This document shows, piece by piece, positions 42,852 through 51,752 of a stretch of 64,000 nt of DNA. How positions within the stretch are numbered: the first letter of the stretch is position 1; the number at the start of each line of letters is the position of its first letter. Below the pieces are notes generated by a model. That model saw nothing but the letters and a program-made list of their open reading frames with translations, was not told where the DNA came from and searched no databases. This stretch comes from an uncultured Blautia sp. GTDB taxonomy: Bacteria; Bacillota; Clostridia; Lachnospirales; Lachnospiraceae. The stretch covers positions 7,500 through 71,499 of the forward strand of contig CAKRMK010000017.1 of the NCBI GenBank assembly GCA_934364795.1, written 5' to 3'. The position numbers were made by a program, and so were the translations under genes.

Positions 42852-44663
42852 ATGAAAAAGAAAACAGTCTCCAAAAACACGCGCAGAAAATACTCCCGGC
42901 AGCAGATCAAAAGACAGTATATGATCAAAAAGCTTTGTCTTTTAGGCGGCATTACACTTACAGCCGTTCTTCTTATTTCCGGGATTATCTTCGGAGTGCG
43001 CTCTCTTTACAGAAAAATAAATGATGCAGCAAACACGGTATCCATGGTCAGTGCTTCTGATGAAAGCGACAGCCTGGATATGGAGGCATCCAGCTCTCTT
43101 GCCGCCATCAAAGCAGCTATGGCAAGGCCTTCCAGCTTTTCTCCATCCTGCACGGAAAATACCAAGCCCTCCCTCTACATAGCTTCCACGGAAATTGAGG
43201 TTGACGGCACTACCCTTTTAGATCTTTCCGATTATCATCCCACTGACACACATTCTTTTGATGCAGGGGTAAATTACACTGATGTAGATGGAATCGTAAC
43301 CTTCCGTGGAAACAATTTCAGAGATACTGCTGTCTACGGAAACACTCACATAAAAGATGGTAAAATTAAAGATCTGTGGACTGCACAGACCGGCTCTATC
43401 ACTTTTGGAGATGCCACATGGTCCGGAAGCGGATGGACCGGACAGCCTCTTATGGAAAAATGGCCTAAAGAAGTGAAGCAGCATATGAATATGTATGACT
43501 GGGCAAAAGAAAAAGATGACCTTGTGGAAATTATTTACGCCTGTATGGATGGCTATGTATATTTTCTTGATCTGGAAACAGGAAAACCTACAAGAGATGC
43601 CCTTTTCCTTGGTTACACCTTCAAAGGCTCCGGAGCTCTGGATCCAAGAGGCTATCCCATTTTGTATGTAGGTGCCGGATATGACAGTAACGAAGGTACC
43701 GCCAGGGTTTTCGTTGTCAATCTTCTGGACTGCAGTACCATGTATACCTTTGGAAATAACGATCCTTTTTCTCTTCGTGGAAACTTGAGTTATTTTGATT
43801 CCTCCGCACTTGTTGATGCCAAAACAGATACACTGATTTATCCAGGAGAAAACGGGATCCTTTATCTGATCAAGCTGAACACAGATTATGACTCCAAGGC
43901 AGGCACATTATCCATTTCCCCTGATCCGGTGGTTAAATGGCATTACTATGGAAACCGCACCAGCATTTCTTCCTACTGGCTTGGCATGGAGGACAGTGCA
44001 GCCATTTATGACGGTTATATTTTCATGTCTGACAATGGTGGGAATCTCATGTGCCTGGATCTAAACACCTTGCAGCTTGTATGGGTACAGGATATTCTGG
44101 ATGATTCCAACTCTTCTCCTGTATTGTCCGTAGAGGACGGACATCTCTACCTGTATATCAGCACCTCTTTCCGCCTTGGATGGAGAAGCAATACCACAGC
44201 TGAAGTTCCTGTATGGAAAATTGATGCTGAAAATGGAGAGATCGTCTGGCAGAAATCCTACGAATGTTCTTCGGAAGATGGAGTTTCCGGCGGTGTCCAG
44301 TCCACAATTGCAACCGGAAAAGAGGAATTATCTGACTATATCTATGTAACAGTGGCAAGAACCGGCGGTCAGGCAGAGGGCATTCTTGCATGCATCGATA
44401 AAAAATCCGGAGAAGTAAAATGGGAACACAGCGCAGCTTACGCATGGTCTTCGCCAGTTTGTGTATACAACCCTGATGGCAGTGGCAAAGTACTTTACTG
44501 TAACAGCACCGGACATATTTATTTCCTGGACGGAAAAACAGGAGACGTTCTTGACACTCACCGGATCAGTGAGGGTGTCATCGAAGCATCTCCTGCTGTA
44601 TATGAAAGTTATATGGTTGTTGGAACCAGAGACTGTAAAATATGGGGGATGGAACTGCAATAG
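42852..44663 (+). CDS. Membrane-anchored PQQ-like beta-propeller protein
   Basis: A 603-residue protein. A basic cytoplasmic start and one transmembrane helix (about residues 28-50, LCLLGGITLTAVLLISGIIF) lead to an outside domain. This is built of PQQ-like (pyrrolo-quinoline) beta-propeller blades, such as DGYVYFLDLETGKP, NLMCLDLNTLQLVW, ILACIDKKSGEVKWEH and GHIYFLDGKTGDVLDT. There are probably seven or eight blades. Such propellers act as scaffolds or ligand-binding domains at the surface; no enzyme residues are evident. GAGG precedes ATG 42852. It is monocistronic with a terminator across its stop codon. Confidence 0.85.
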   Translation: MKKKTVSKNTRRKYSRQQIKRQYMIKKLCLLGGITLTAVLLISGIIFGVRSLYRKINDAANTVSMVSASDESDSLDMEASSSLAAIKAAMARPSSFSPSCTENTKPSLYIASTEIEVDGTTLLDLSDYHPTDTHSFDAGVNYTDVDGIVTFRGNNFRDTAVYGNTHIKDGKIKDLWTAQTGSITFGDATWSGSGWTGQPLMEKWPKEVKQHMNMYDWAKEKDDLVEIIYACMDGYVYFLDLETGKPTRDALFLGYTFKGSGALDPRGYPILYVGAGYDSNEGTARVFVVNLLDCSTMYTFGNNDPFSLRGNLSYFDSSALVDAKTDTLIYPGENGILYLIKLNTDYDSKAGTLSISPDPVVKWHYYGNRTSISSYWLGMEDSAAIYDGYIFMSDNGGNLMCLDLNTLQLVWVQDILDDSNSSPVLSVEDGHLYLYISTSFRLGWRSNTTAEVPVWKIDAENGEIVWQKSYECSSEDGVSGGVQSTIATGKEELSDYIYVTVARTGGQAEGILACIDKKSGEVKWEHSAAYAWSSPVCVYNPDGSGKVLYCNSTGHIYFLDGKTGDVLDTHRISEGVIEASPAVYESYMVVGTRDCKIWGMELQ

Positions 44664-44678
44664 AGCAGTTCCTCCCCC
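44644..44678. terminator. Terminator spanning the stop codon of the beta-propeller gene
   Basis: GGGGGATGGAACTGC (44644-44658) pairs with GCAGTTCCTCCCCC (44665-44678), with one unpaired or mismatched position, and T-rich DNA follows. The stop TAG lies in the loop. It also faces the convergent rsmH end. Confidence 0.7.
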
Positions 44679-44686
44679 ATTTTATG

Positions 44687-45805
44687 TTATGCTTTAATTG
44701 CCCATCTCATCTTTGTAGATCTTGCCCTTCCATTTTGTGCACATTCCTGTGCAGAAGGACGTATCACATCTTTTGCATAATCAGAATATATTCCAGCTTT
44801 ATAGCCTTCTTTTAAGGCCTTCTTTACCAGTTTGTCTTCACCGGAATGGAAGGTAAGAATAGCGGCTCTTCCTCCTGGTTTCAGAGCGCCAGGCAGCTTC
44901 TCCATAAATTCATATAAAACCTCAAATTCCCTGTTCACATCAATTCGAAGTGCCTGGAATGTACGCTGGCAGGTCTTTTTGATGGTGTCCTTTTTCTCTT
45001 TTTCCGGAAGGAAATCCAGAGTTTTCTCAATTACCTGTCGAAGCTTGGTAGTTGTATCAATATGGTTTCCCTTGCGTATTTCATCGGTAATCTCTTTGGC
45101 AAGTTCCTCACAATATGGCTCATCAGAATTCTCGTACAGCATTCCTGCAAGCTCATCCCTTGTAATATGCTCCAGGCGCTCTGCTGCACTGATTCCAGCC
45201 TCCTGGTTCAGGCGCAAATCCAGAGGTCCGTCCACTTTAAAAGAAAAGCCTCTCTTTGGATTGTCAATCTGCATGGAGGACACTCCAAGGTCGGCAAGAA
45301 GAAAATCAAAGCCGCCTACTTCTTTCGCAATTTCATCGATGGTGCAGAAATTCTGAAGCCGGATGGTAAGAATATCTTCTCCAAAGCCAAGCTCCTCCAG
45401 TCTTTTCTTTGTCTTTGCCGCTTCTTCATGGTCAACATCTGTGGCATACATATGACCCTGTCCCTTCAGGCACTCAAGCATAGCCCTTGTGTGGCCTCCA
45501 TAGCCTAAAGTAGCATCAAACCCAACCTGTCCCGGCTTGATTTCCAGGAAATCAATAATTTCCTTTACCATAATAGAAATATGCATTCCTGCCGGGGTGT
45601 TGCCTTTCTGGATCACATGCTGGATGGTATCCTGGTATTTCTCCGGCTGAAGTTCTTTGTATTTTTCTTCAAATTTCTTTGGATATTTTCCTTTATAGCG
45701 CACACGCCTTTTGTGGGGCTGTCCGCCCTCCTGGGAAAACTGCCCTTCCTGTGTCTGATTCATTTTCTTTTTACCTGTTTCCTCTTTATCTGATTTCTGG
45801 GGCAT
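44687..45805 (-). CDS. rsmH: 16S rRNA (cytosine-1402-N4)-methyltransferase, extended form
   Basis: A 372-residue SAM-dependent enzyme that methylates C1402 in the ribosomal P site. It has SAM motif GFDATLGYGGHTRAML, FDFLLADLGVSSMQID, the substrate-domain RGFSFKVDGPLDLR and FHSGEDKLVKKAL. A basic extension of about 70 residues (KKKMNQTQEGQ, KRRVRYKGKYPKK) precedes the domain. ATG 45805 has AGGAG six bases before it. Unlike the usual rsmH it is not beside ftsL or mraZ; it is joined with udk, so a second copy may exist elsewhere. Confidence 0.92.
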   Translation of the reverse strand: MPQKSDKEETGKKKMNQTQEGQFSQEGGQPHKRRVRYKGKYPKKFEEKYKELQPEKYQDTIQHVIQKGNTPAGMHISIMVKEIIDFLEIKPGQVGFDATLGYGGHTRAMLECLKGQGHMYATDVDHEEAAKTKKRLEELGFGEDILTIRLQNFCTIDEIAKEVGGFDFLLADLGVSSMQIDNPKRGFSFKVDGPLDLRLNQEAGISAAERLEHITRDELAGMLYENSDEPYCEELAKEITDEIRKGNHIDTTTKLRQVIEKTLDFLPEKEKKDTIKKTCQRTFQALRIDVNREFEVLYEFMEKLPGALKPGGRAAILTFHSGEDKLVKKALKEGYKAGIYSDYAKDVIRPSAQECAQNGRARSTKMRWAIKA

Positions 45806-45859
45806 GTATATCTCCTGTATCTTTTTATTTTTTATGTCTGCTGTAACCAATTCTTCCAA

Positions 45860-46483
45860 TTAACTCTGTTTCCGTCTCTCCAGTTCCATACTGATCTTGG
45901 ACACAAACAGATCAAATGCCACATCGTTCTTGCCGCTGTTGATCACAATATCTGCCTTGGAACGGGTTGGCTCCACGTAGAGATAATGCATAGGCTTCAC
46001 CGTGTTCAGATACTGGTTGATGATTCCGTTCAGATCTCTTCCACGCTCTTCCACATCACGGGAAATTCTGCGAAGAATACGTTCGTCAGCATCAGCTTCC
46101 ACATACACCTTGATATCCAGCAGCTCGCGTACTCTTGGATCTGCCAGAAGAAGGATTCCCTCCACAAGGATCACCGGACTTGGCGTAATGTGAAGGATCT
46201 TATCAGAGCGGTTATGCTGGGAATAATCGTAAACCGGGCAATCAATGGATTTCCCCTGCTTCAGAAGCTTCAAATGCTCCACCAGAAGTTCAGTCTCAAG
46301 AGAATCCGGATGGTCATAATTCACAGTCACACGCTGCTCAAAAGGGATTCCATCCTGTCTGCGATAGTAATTATCGTGATAGAGCACTACCACATCCTCT
46401 CCGAAATACTCTTTGATTCTGTTTGTAAATGTAGATTTACCGGAACCGGAACCTCCGGCAATTCCTATAATAAGACTTTCCAT
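45860..46483 (-). CDS. udk: Uridine kinase
   Basis: A 207-residue enzyme that phosphorylates uridine or cytidine. The P-loop is GIAGGSGSGKSTF (about residues 7-19), the uridine-binding region is YHDNYYRRQDG, and DYSQHNRS and EGILLLADPRVREL follow. Length is typical. It sits between a PfkB kinase gene (11 bp upstream) and rsmH, and fits the nucleoside-salvage theme of the downstream cluster at 50-61 kb. Confidence 0.95.
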   Translation of the reverse strand: MESLIIGIAGGSGSGKSTFTNRIKEYFGEDVVVLYHDNYYRRQDGIPFEQRVTVNYDHPDSLETELLVEHLKLLKQGKSIDCPVYDYSQHNRSDKILHITPSPVILVEGILLLADPRVRELLDIKVYVEADADERILRRISRDVEERGRDLNGIINQYLNTVKPMHYLYVEPTRSKADIVINSGKNDVAFDLFVSKISMELERRKQS

Positions 46484-46494
46484 ATTTATCTCCT

Positions 46495-47415
46495 CTATCT
46501 GTCAAGGCCGAACTCTTCCGGCATAAATCTTGGGCAAATGTTCTCCGATGTACAAATAACGGTAGAAGAAAGGCGGGTACCAATGGCACATGCTTCCCTT
46601 AATGTTTTGCCATAGGTCAGTCCCACGCAGACGCCTGCAAAAAAGGCATCTCCTGCCCCTGTAGTGTCAACAACATCTACCTTCATGGCAGGATATACAC
46701 CGCAGTTTCCATCCTGATCTGCATAAGCAGCGCCTTCACTTCCCATAGTCACTACCATCTGGGGAATATGGGCAGTCCGAATACGCTTCATCAGACACTG
46801 TGCCATTTCTTCTGGATTCAGATCGCTGTAATCCTCTGAAAACAGAATCCCCGCCTCCTGCTGGTTGCACACAAAGCATGCCGTCTTTCTAAGAAAATCA
46901 CGGCGTTCCATGGCGATGGTCATATTGGAAACCAGCGCATACACCTTCTTGCCATATTTCTCTGCATAATGGAATGTTTTCTTTACGATTTCCTTATCAA
47001 TGTCGATCTCGATCACTACGCTGTCTGCATCCTTAAAAATCTCATCCCCCTGCTCATCCAGAATGTGCTCAATGGGACGGTGATCCGGACGTTTGGAAAT
47101 AGATGCCACCACATCTCCGTCCTGGTCAAAAACAGCCAGCCAGGTTCCCATACCACCTGGTACTTTCCGCATAAATCTGGTTTCTACCTTATGGCGCTCC
47201 AGCTTGCGGATAACCTCCTCACCCATTGCATCATCATCTACAAGGCTGACAAAAGTAGGTTTCAGTTCTATATTTGCAATATCCTCCACCACATTTCTTC
47301 CAACTCCGCCGTGAATCTGCTGGATCACTCCTACATTTCTGCCACCTGGAATAAAAGGTGCTGTAGAATAACCTTTCACATCGATAAAAACATCACCGAT
47401 CACAACAATTCCCAT
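46495..47415 (-). CDS. PfkB-family sugar or nucleoside kinase
   Basis: A 306-residue ribokinase-fold enzyme. The N-terminal signature GGVGRNVVEDIANI (about residues 36-49) and the C-terminal signature DTTGAGDAFFAG (about 246-257) with the catalytic Asp are clear. Coupling to udk 11 bp downstream suggests a nucleoside or pseudouridine substrate, but ribose or another sugar is possible. AAAGGAG precedes ATG 47415. Confidence 0.9.
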   Translation of the reverse strand: MGIVVIGDVFIDVKGYSTAPFIPGGRNVGVIQQIHGGVGRNVVEDIANIELKPTFVSLVDDDAMGEEVIRKLERHKVETRFMRKVPGGMGTWLAVFDQDGDVVASISKRPDHRPIEHILDEQGDEIFKDADSVVIEIDIDKEIVKKTFHYAEKYGKKVYALVSNMTIAMERRDFLRKTACFVCNQQEAGILFSEDYSDLNPEEMAQCLMKRIRTAHIPQMVVTMGSEGAAYADQDGNCGVYPAMKVDVVDTTGAGDAFFAGVCVGLTYGKTLREACAIGTRLSSTVICTSENICPRFMPEEFGLDR

Positions 47416-47548
47416 ATCTTTTCTTTCTCCTTTGTTACTTTATACCTTCTGATATCCTAACATTTAAACAGTGAAAATTCAAGACAGATTGGGAATTTAC
47501 TTATCATCGCAAAAAATACACAAATCAGAAAATTTCTCTTTTCTAAAA

Positions 47549-47559
47549 GGGAAATTCCC
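47549..47559. promoter_or_regulatory. Palindrome upstream of the TAXI-GltS operon
   Basis: GGGAAATTCCC is a perfect 5-bp-arm palindrome 42 bp before ATG 47601, in the promoter region (TAAAAT follows at about 47563). It is an operator candidate in the 185-bp divergent gap. Confidence 0.35.
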
Positions 47560-47600
47560 TGTAAAATAAAGGATGAAAAATAAAAGAAAGGAGCAACAAC

Positions 47601-48533
47601 ATGAAGAAAAAACTTAGCATACTGCTGTGTGTTATGCTTTTTGCCTTAAGTGGCTGCCGTATTTCCGGGAATACGATCCGCTTTGGTGCAGCAAACATAG
47701 GCGGAATGTATTATTCATTTGCAAATACCTTCACAGAGCTTGCAAATGAAACCACTTCAGCGTACAACTTTGAAGTGCGTACAACAGCCGGTTCAACTGC
47801 CAATCTGCGGCTTCTGTCTGACAATTATATTGAACTTGGTATTGCACAGGCTGACCTGATCTACGATGCCTATCAGAAAAACAGCAATCTGCGTGCAATA
47901 GCAGGTCTTTATACAGAAGCATGCCAGCTGATTGTAAGAGCCGATTCCGATATAAAATCTCTTGACGATCTTTCCGGACATACAGTAAGCATTGGTGCCG
48001 AGGAATCAGGAACAGAGCGAAATGCCAGTGAAATACTGGAATTTGCCGGCATGCCTTCTTCCATTGTCAAAACCAAAAACCTGGATTATATCGATGCTGC
48101 CCATCAGCTTGAAACCGGTGATATTGATGCATTTTTCTGTACTGCCGGACTGACCACTACCATCATTGAAGAGCTTTCCAGAGAATGCGAGATCCGCCTT
48201 ATTTCCATAGACGACAGCATAATAGACAAAATGCTCTCCACTTCTGATGCCTACAGCCGTTATACCATTCCTGCCGGAACCTATAAAGGACAGGACGAAG
48301 AAGTCAGCACCATCGGAGTCACCTCCGTTCTTGTCACCTCTGATTCCATGTCCAGTGACATTATCAAACAGATGACAGCCATGCTCTTTGAAAATGCAAA
48401 GGAGCTTCAATATTCTACTTCCCTGGATCTTCATCTGAATGAAAAATTCGCCATCACTAATATTCCCATCCCCTTCCATGAAGGTGCAGTGGAATACTAT
48501 GAAGACAACGGACTCGATGTAAACGCATACTAA
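47601..48533 (+). CDS. TAXI-family solute-binding lipoprotein
   Basis: A 310-residue extracellular lipoprotein. The signal ends at a lipobox, ALSGC (Cys19). The mature protein has the TRAP-associated TAXI fold, with RFGAANIGGMYYSFANTFTE, VRTTAGSTANLRLL and LGIAQADLIYDAY. TAXI proteins normally work with a DctQ/DctM-type membrane pair. None is here; a GltS carrier gene starts 18 bp downstream instead. Glutamate or a similar acid is the inferred ligand. AAAGGAG precedes ATG 47601. Confidence 0.92.
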   Translation: MKKKLSILLCVMLFALSGCRISGNTIRFGAANIGGMYYSFANTFTELANETTSAYNFEVRTTAGSTANLRLLSDNYIELGIAQADLIYDAYQKNSNLRAIAGLYTEACQLIVRADSDIKSLDDLSGHTVSIGAEESGTERNASEILEFAGMPSSIVKTKNLDYIDAAHQLETGDIDAFFCTAGLTTTIIEELSRECEIRLISIDDSIIDKMLSTSDAYSRYTIPAGTYKGQDEEVSTIGVTSVLVTSDSMSSDIIKQMTAMLFENAKELQYSTSLDLHLNEKFAITNIPIPFHEGAVEYYEDNGLDVNAY

Positions 48534-48551
48534 CTGACAGAAAGGCTAAAC

Positions 48552-49739
48552 ATGAAGATTCAATTAGATATGTATCAGACACTTGCTATTGCTGTGCTGG
48601 TACTTTTACTGGGAAATTTTTTAAGAAAAAGAATCAGTTTTCTGGAGAAATTCTGTATTCCGGCTCCGGTTATCGGCGGACTTTTATTTGCCATTATGAC
48701 ATGTGTCTGCTACAGCACCGGAATTGCTGAATTTTCTTTTGATGACACTCTCCGTGAGGTTTGCATGGTATTCTTCTTTACTTCAGTAGGATTTCAGGCA
48801 AACCTGAAGGTTTTAAAAAGTGGTGGAAAATCCCTTATTGTTTTTTTGGGGCTGGTAATTATATTGATCCTGCTTCAGAATTTTACAGCCGTAGGTCTTG
48901 CAAAACTGCTGGGACTTAATCCCCTTATCGGAATGTGTACCGGTTCTATTCCAATGGTGGGTGGTCATGGAACTGCCGGAGCTTTCGGACCTGTGCTGGA
49001 GGATTTTAATATCAGTGGAGCTACTACTATATGTACTGCTGCAGCCACATTCGGTCTTATTTTCGGAAGTCTTATCGGCGGTCCGCTTGGAAAACGCCTT
49101 ATTGAAAAGCATAACCTGCTTACCACTGTTTCCACAGAGGATGACAGTCTTCTTGTTGAAGATGAGGAAAAACATGAAAGGCATACCAATATGTATCCTT
49201 CAGCTGTTTTCCAGCTTATTCTTGCAATCGGACTGGGAACTATTTTTTCCATGTTCCTGACCCAGACAGGTCTTACCTTCCCGATTTACATCGGTGCCAT
49301 GCTTGCTGCTGCACTGATGCGAAACATCTGTGAATATACAAATATCACCACAATCCACATGGGCGAGATCAATGACCTGGGTGGTATCAGCCTGTCCTTG
49401 TTCCTTGGTATGGCTATGATCACCTTAAAGCTGTGGGAGCTTGCTTCTCTGGCGCTTCCCCTTATTATATTACTGGCAGCCCAGGTTATTCTTATCTGTA
49501 TTTTCACTTATTTTGTGGAATTCAATATTATGGGAAGAGACTACGATGCTGCCATACTTGTTGCCGGAACCTGCGGTTTTGGAATGGGTGCCACTCCAAA
49601 TGCCATGGCAAACATGCAGGCTGTCTGCGAGAAATATGTACCTTCCGTAAAAGCTTATCTGCTCATTCCGCTTATCGGAAGTCTATTTGCAGATTTTCTT
49701 AACAGTCTTGTCATTACGTTCTTTATTAATATATTATAA
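48552..49739 (+). CDS. gltS: Sodium/glutamate symporter, GltS family
   Basis: A 395-residue membrane carrier of the ESS/GltS family with about ten transmembrane helices in two halves. CTGSIPMVGGHGTAGAFGPV and the matching TCGFGMGATPNAMANMQAV are the family's two re-entrant Gly-rich loops. A charged cytoplasmic loop (VSTEDDSLLVEDEEKHERH) lies between them. It is between a TAXI lipoprotein and a His-rich microprotein, an unusual partnership for a one-component carrier. Confidence 0.93.
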   Translation: MKIQLDMYQTLAIAVLVLLLGNFLRKRISFLEKFCIPAPVIGGLLFAIMTCVCYSTGIAEFSFDDTLREVCMVFFFTSVGFQANLKVLKSGGKSLIVFLGLVIILILLQNFTAVGLAKLLGLNPLIGMCTGSIPMVGGHGTAGAFGPVLEDFNISGATTICTAAATFGLIFGSLIGGPLGKRLIEKHNLLTTVSTEDDSLLVEDEEKHERHTNMYPSAVFQLILAIGLGTIFSMFLTQTGLTFPIYIGAMLAAALMRNICEYTNITTIHMGEINDLGGISLSLFLGMAMITLKLWELASLALPLIILLAAQVILICIFTYFVEFNIMGRDYDAAILVAGTCGFGMGATPNAMANMQAVCEKYVPSVKAYLLIPLIGSLFADFLNSLVITFFINIL

Positions 49740-49757
49740 TTTCAAGGAGTATACATT

Positions 49758-49961
49758 ATGTTTAAAAAATTGAAAAATTTTTTCAAAGAAAAAAAAGAGC
49801 GCCATGAACATAATTATGATCTGACTTTTGATAACGTGGCAATACCGGAAATTCACACTCATAAATCAAAGCATCACGAAGAGACAAAGCATGGGCATGA
49901 TCCTATTGACTACGACAACGTAGCCATCCCGGAAATCCATATCCGCACCAAAAAGAAATAG
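49758..49961 (+). CDS. 67-residue His-rich protein with a duplicated motif
   Basis: An unrecognised small protein, third gene of the TAXI-GltS operon, 18 bp after gltS with AAGGAG before ATG 49758. The N-terminus is a basic amphipathic helix (MFKKLKNFFKEKKER). The motif DNVAIPEIHTH is repeated as DNVAIPEIHIR, and between the two lies KSKHHEETKHGHD. Nine histidines suggest metal or pH sensing; the duplicated motif suggests a docking peptide. It may bind the GltS cytoplasmic loop or the membrane face. This is inference from context only. Confidence 0.75.
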   Translation: MFKKLKNFFKEKKERHEHNYDLTFDNVAIPEIHTHKSKHHEETKHGHDPIDYDNVAIPEIHIRTKKK

Positions 49962-49974
49962 GCAGTAAGAGACA

Positions 49975-50044
49975 AAAGATCCTTCGCATAAACGAGCTGT
50001 TAGCGTTTGATATGCTCAGTTCGTCTTGGGAAGGATCTTTTTTT
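49975..50044. terminator. Long terminator between the TAXI-GltS operon and the purine nucleoside phosphorylase gene
   Basis: AAAGATCCTTC (49975-49985) pairs with GAAGGATCTTT (50030-50040), followed by T to 50044. An inner stem ACGAGCTG/CAGTTCGT adds structure. It separates convergent genes. Confidence 0.85.
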
Positions 50045-50045
50045 A

Positions 50046-50867
50046 CTACATATGTGTCACAATTTCAGTTACCAGCTGTTTAAAGGATTTTGCAACTCTG
50101 TCTGCTGTTTCCTGAACCTCTTTATGATTCAGCTCTTCTTTTGAAATTCCAGCTGCCATATTGGTAATACAGGAAATTCCGCACACTTCAAGGCCCATAT
50201 GGCGTGCTGCCATCGCCTCACATGCAGTGCTCATTCCTACTGCGTCACCGCCCCAGATTGCTGCCATTTTTACTTCGGCAGGTGTTTCATAATTCGGGCC
50301 TGTAAACTGGACATATACGCCCTCCTGAATGGAAATTCCGCATTTCTTTGCACTGATACGGATCACATCCTGCAGGCGTCTGCTGTATACCTCGCTCATA
50401 TCCGGGAATCTGCTGCCAAGCTCATCAATATTTGGTCCGATCAGAGGACTTGGAACTCCTGTTGTAATATGGTCCGTGATCATCATAAAGTCTCCCGGCT
50501 TAAACTTTGGATTTACACCACCGGCAGCATTGGTAAGGAACAGCTTCTTTGCTCCCATCATGCCCATAAGCCTTGTAGGAAGCACCACATCTGCCATTGG
50601 ATAGCCTTCATAATAATGAACTCTTCCCTGCATGATCACAACCGGCACATTGTTCACATATCCAAATACAAATCTGCCTTTATGTCCTGCAACTGTTGAA
50701 GTAGGAAATCCTTCAATTTCTGTATAGTCAATGGTGGTTTCGATCTGGATCTCATCTGCATAATCTCCAAGCCCGGAGCCCAGGATCAGCGCCACTTCCG
50801 GTTTAAAATCTGTCTTTTCTCGTACACTTGCAAGGCAGGTTTTCAGCTTTTCATATAAATCATTCAT
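50046..50867 (-). CDS. punA: Purine-nucleoside phosphorylase (trimeric class)
   Basis: A 273-residue enzyme that splits purine nucleosides with phosphate. It has ILGSGLGDYAD, GRVHYYEGYPMADVV, FLTNAAGGVNPKFKPGDFM, ITDHI and the late GMSTACEAMAARHMGLEV with the conserved Glu. ATG 50867 (MNDLYEKL) has AAGGAG nine bases before it; the ATG at 50888 lacks a site. It is the last gene of the salvage cluster and feeds ribose- or deoxyribose-1-phosphate to deoB. Confidence 0.95.
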   Translation of the reverse strand: MNDLYEKLKTCLASVREKTDFKPEVALILGSGLGDYADEIQIETTIDYTEIEGFPTSTVAGHKGRFVFGYVNNVPVVIMQGRVHYYEGYPMADVVLPTRLMGMMGAKKLFLTNAAGGVNPKFKPGDFMMITDHITTGVPSPLIGPNIDELGSRFPDMSEVYSRRLQDVIRISAKKCGISIQEGVYVQFTGPNYETPAEVKMAAIWGGDAVGMSTACEAMAARHMGLEVCGISCITNMAAGISKEELNHKEVQETADRVAKSFKQLVTEIVTHM

Positions 50868-50920
50868 GTACACCTTCTCCTTTTTCATGATTTTCTATAA
50901 TTGGGTAAGCTGTTTTTTAT

Positions 50921-51649
50921 TTATACGCTTCCAATTTTTTCATCCACAGTTCGTTTTAATCCCTTATATTGTTTCAGATCAATCCAGATTTGATTTCCCT
51001 TTTTGGTAATCAGCTGGTCTGTCTGGAATTTTTTGATCGCCCTGCTAATGCTTTTCAGGCAAAGGCCTGTCTCGTCAGCCAGATTCTGGCGGCTTTCATT
51101 AATACACAAAGTTTCATTTCTGTTATATTTTTCAAACCAGTCCACAAAAAGCACAGCCAGCCTGTCAGCTCCTTCCAGAAACAGATACAGCCTATTTCTT
51201 CTTTCCTCTTCCAGAAGAGATTCACAGGTAAGCTTTGCTTCCAGACGAAACGCCTCCATATCAGAATAAATCCATTTTTCGTATTGCGCTCTTGGAAGCT
51301 TGGCTACAATGCAGGTAGTTTCGGTCTGCAAAGTTGTCTGGTAAGTCATCTGCCCAAGAATCACTTCCATTCCCCCTAAAGCAATCAGGTTCATGGGCTT
51401 CATGAAATCATAGGCAATGCCAGATACCCGGTAATCAGTGGCTTTTACTCTTCCTTTTGCAACAAAGAAAATCGTATCTGCCGGCTCATTTTCCCGGATA
51501 AAAATGGTTCCAGCCTCCATTACCTCGCTCTGGAACAGGTCCATAAGCCATAAAGGCGCAGTACGGAAATAGGTTTCAAATTGCTTCTGTTTTTCTCTTT
51601 CCAGTTCTCTTAGAAATGGAAGTACATCGTGCAAATATGTGTGTTTCAT
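50921..51649 (-). CDS. Crp/Fnr-family transcriptional regulator
   Basis: A 242-residue regulator. A cyclic-nucleotide-binding-like beta-barrel (about residues 30-145; GTIFIRENEPADTIFFVAKG) is followed by a helix-turn-helix (about 180-225; RQNLADETGLCLKSISRAIKKFQ). The cysteine pattern of an iron-sulfur Fnr is absent. ATG 51649 has GGGGA nearby. It lies between deoB and the phosphorylase gene, so it probably controls the nucleoside cluster; the effector is unknown. Confidence 0.88.
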   Translation of the reverse strand: MKHTYLHDVLPFLRELEREKQKQFETYFRTAPLWLMDLFQSEVMEAGTIFIRENEPADTIFFVAKGRVKATDYRVSGIAYDFMKPMNLIALGGMEVILGQMTYQTTLQTETTCIVAKLPRAQYEKWIYSDMEAFRLEAKLTCESLLEEERRNRLYLFLEGADRLAVLFVDWFEKYNRNETLCINESRQNLADETGLCLKSISRAIKKFQTDQLITKKGNQIWIDLKQYKGLKRTVDEKIGSV

Positions 51650-51752
51650 ATAGTTTCCCCGTTTTGTAACTGTCCGCTTCATCTGCAGTATGTCATTTTA
51701 TACACAGAGTTTTCTTTCTACATGATATTACATGGTAAGCGACATATCTGTT

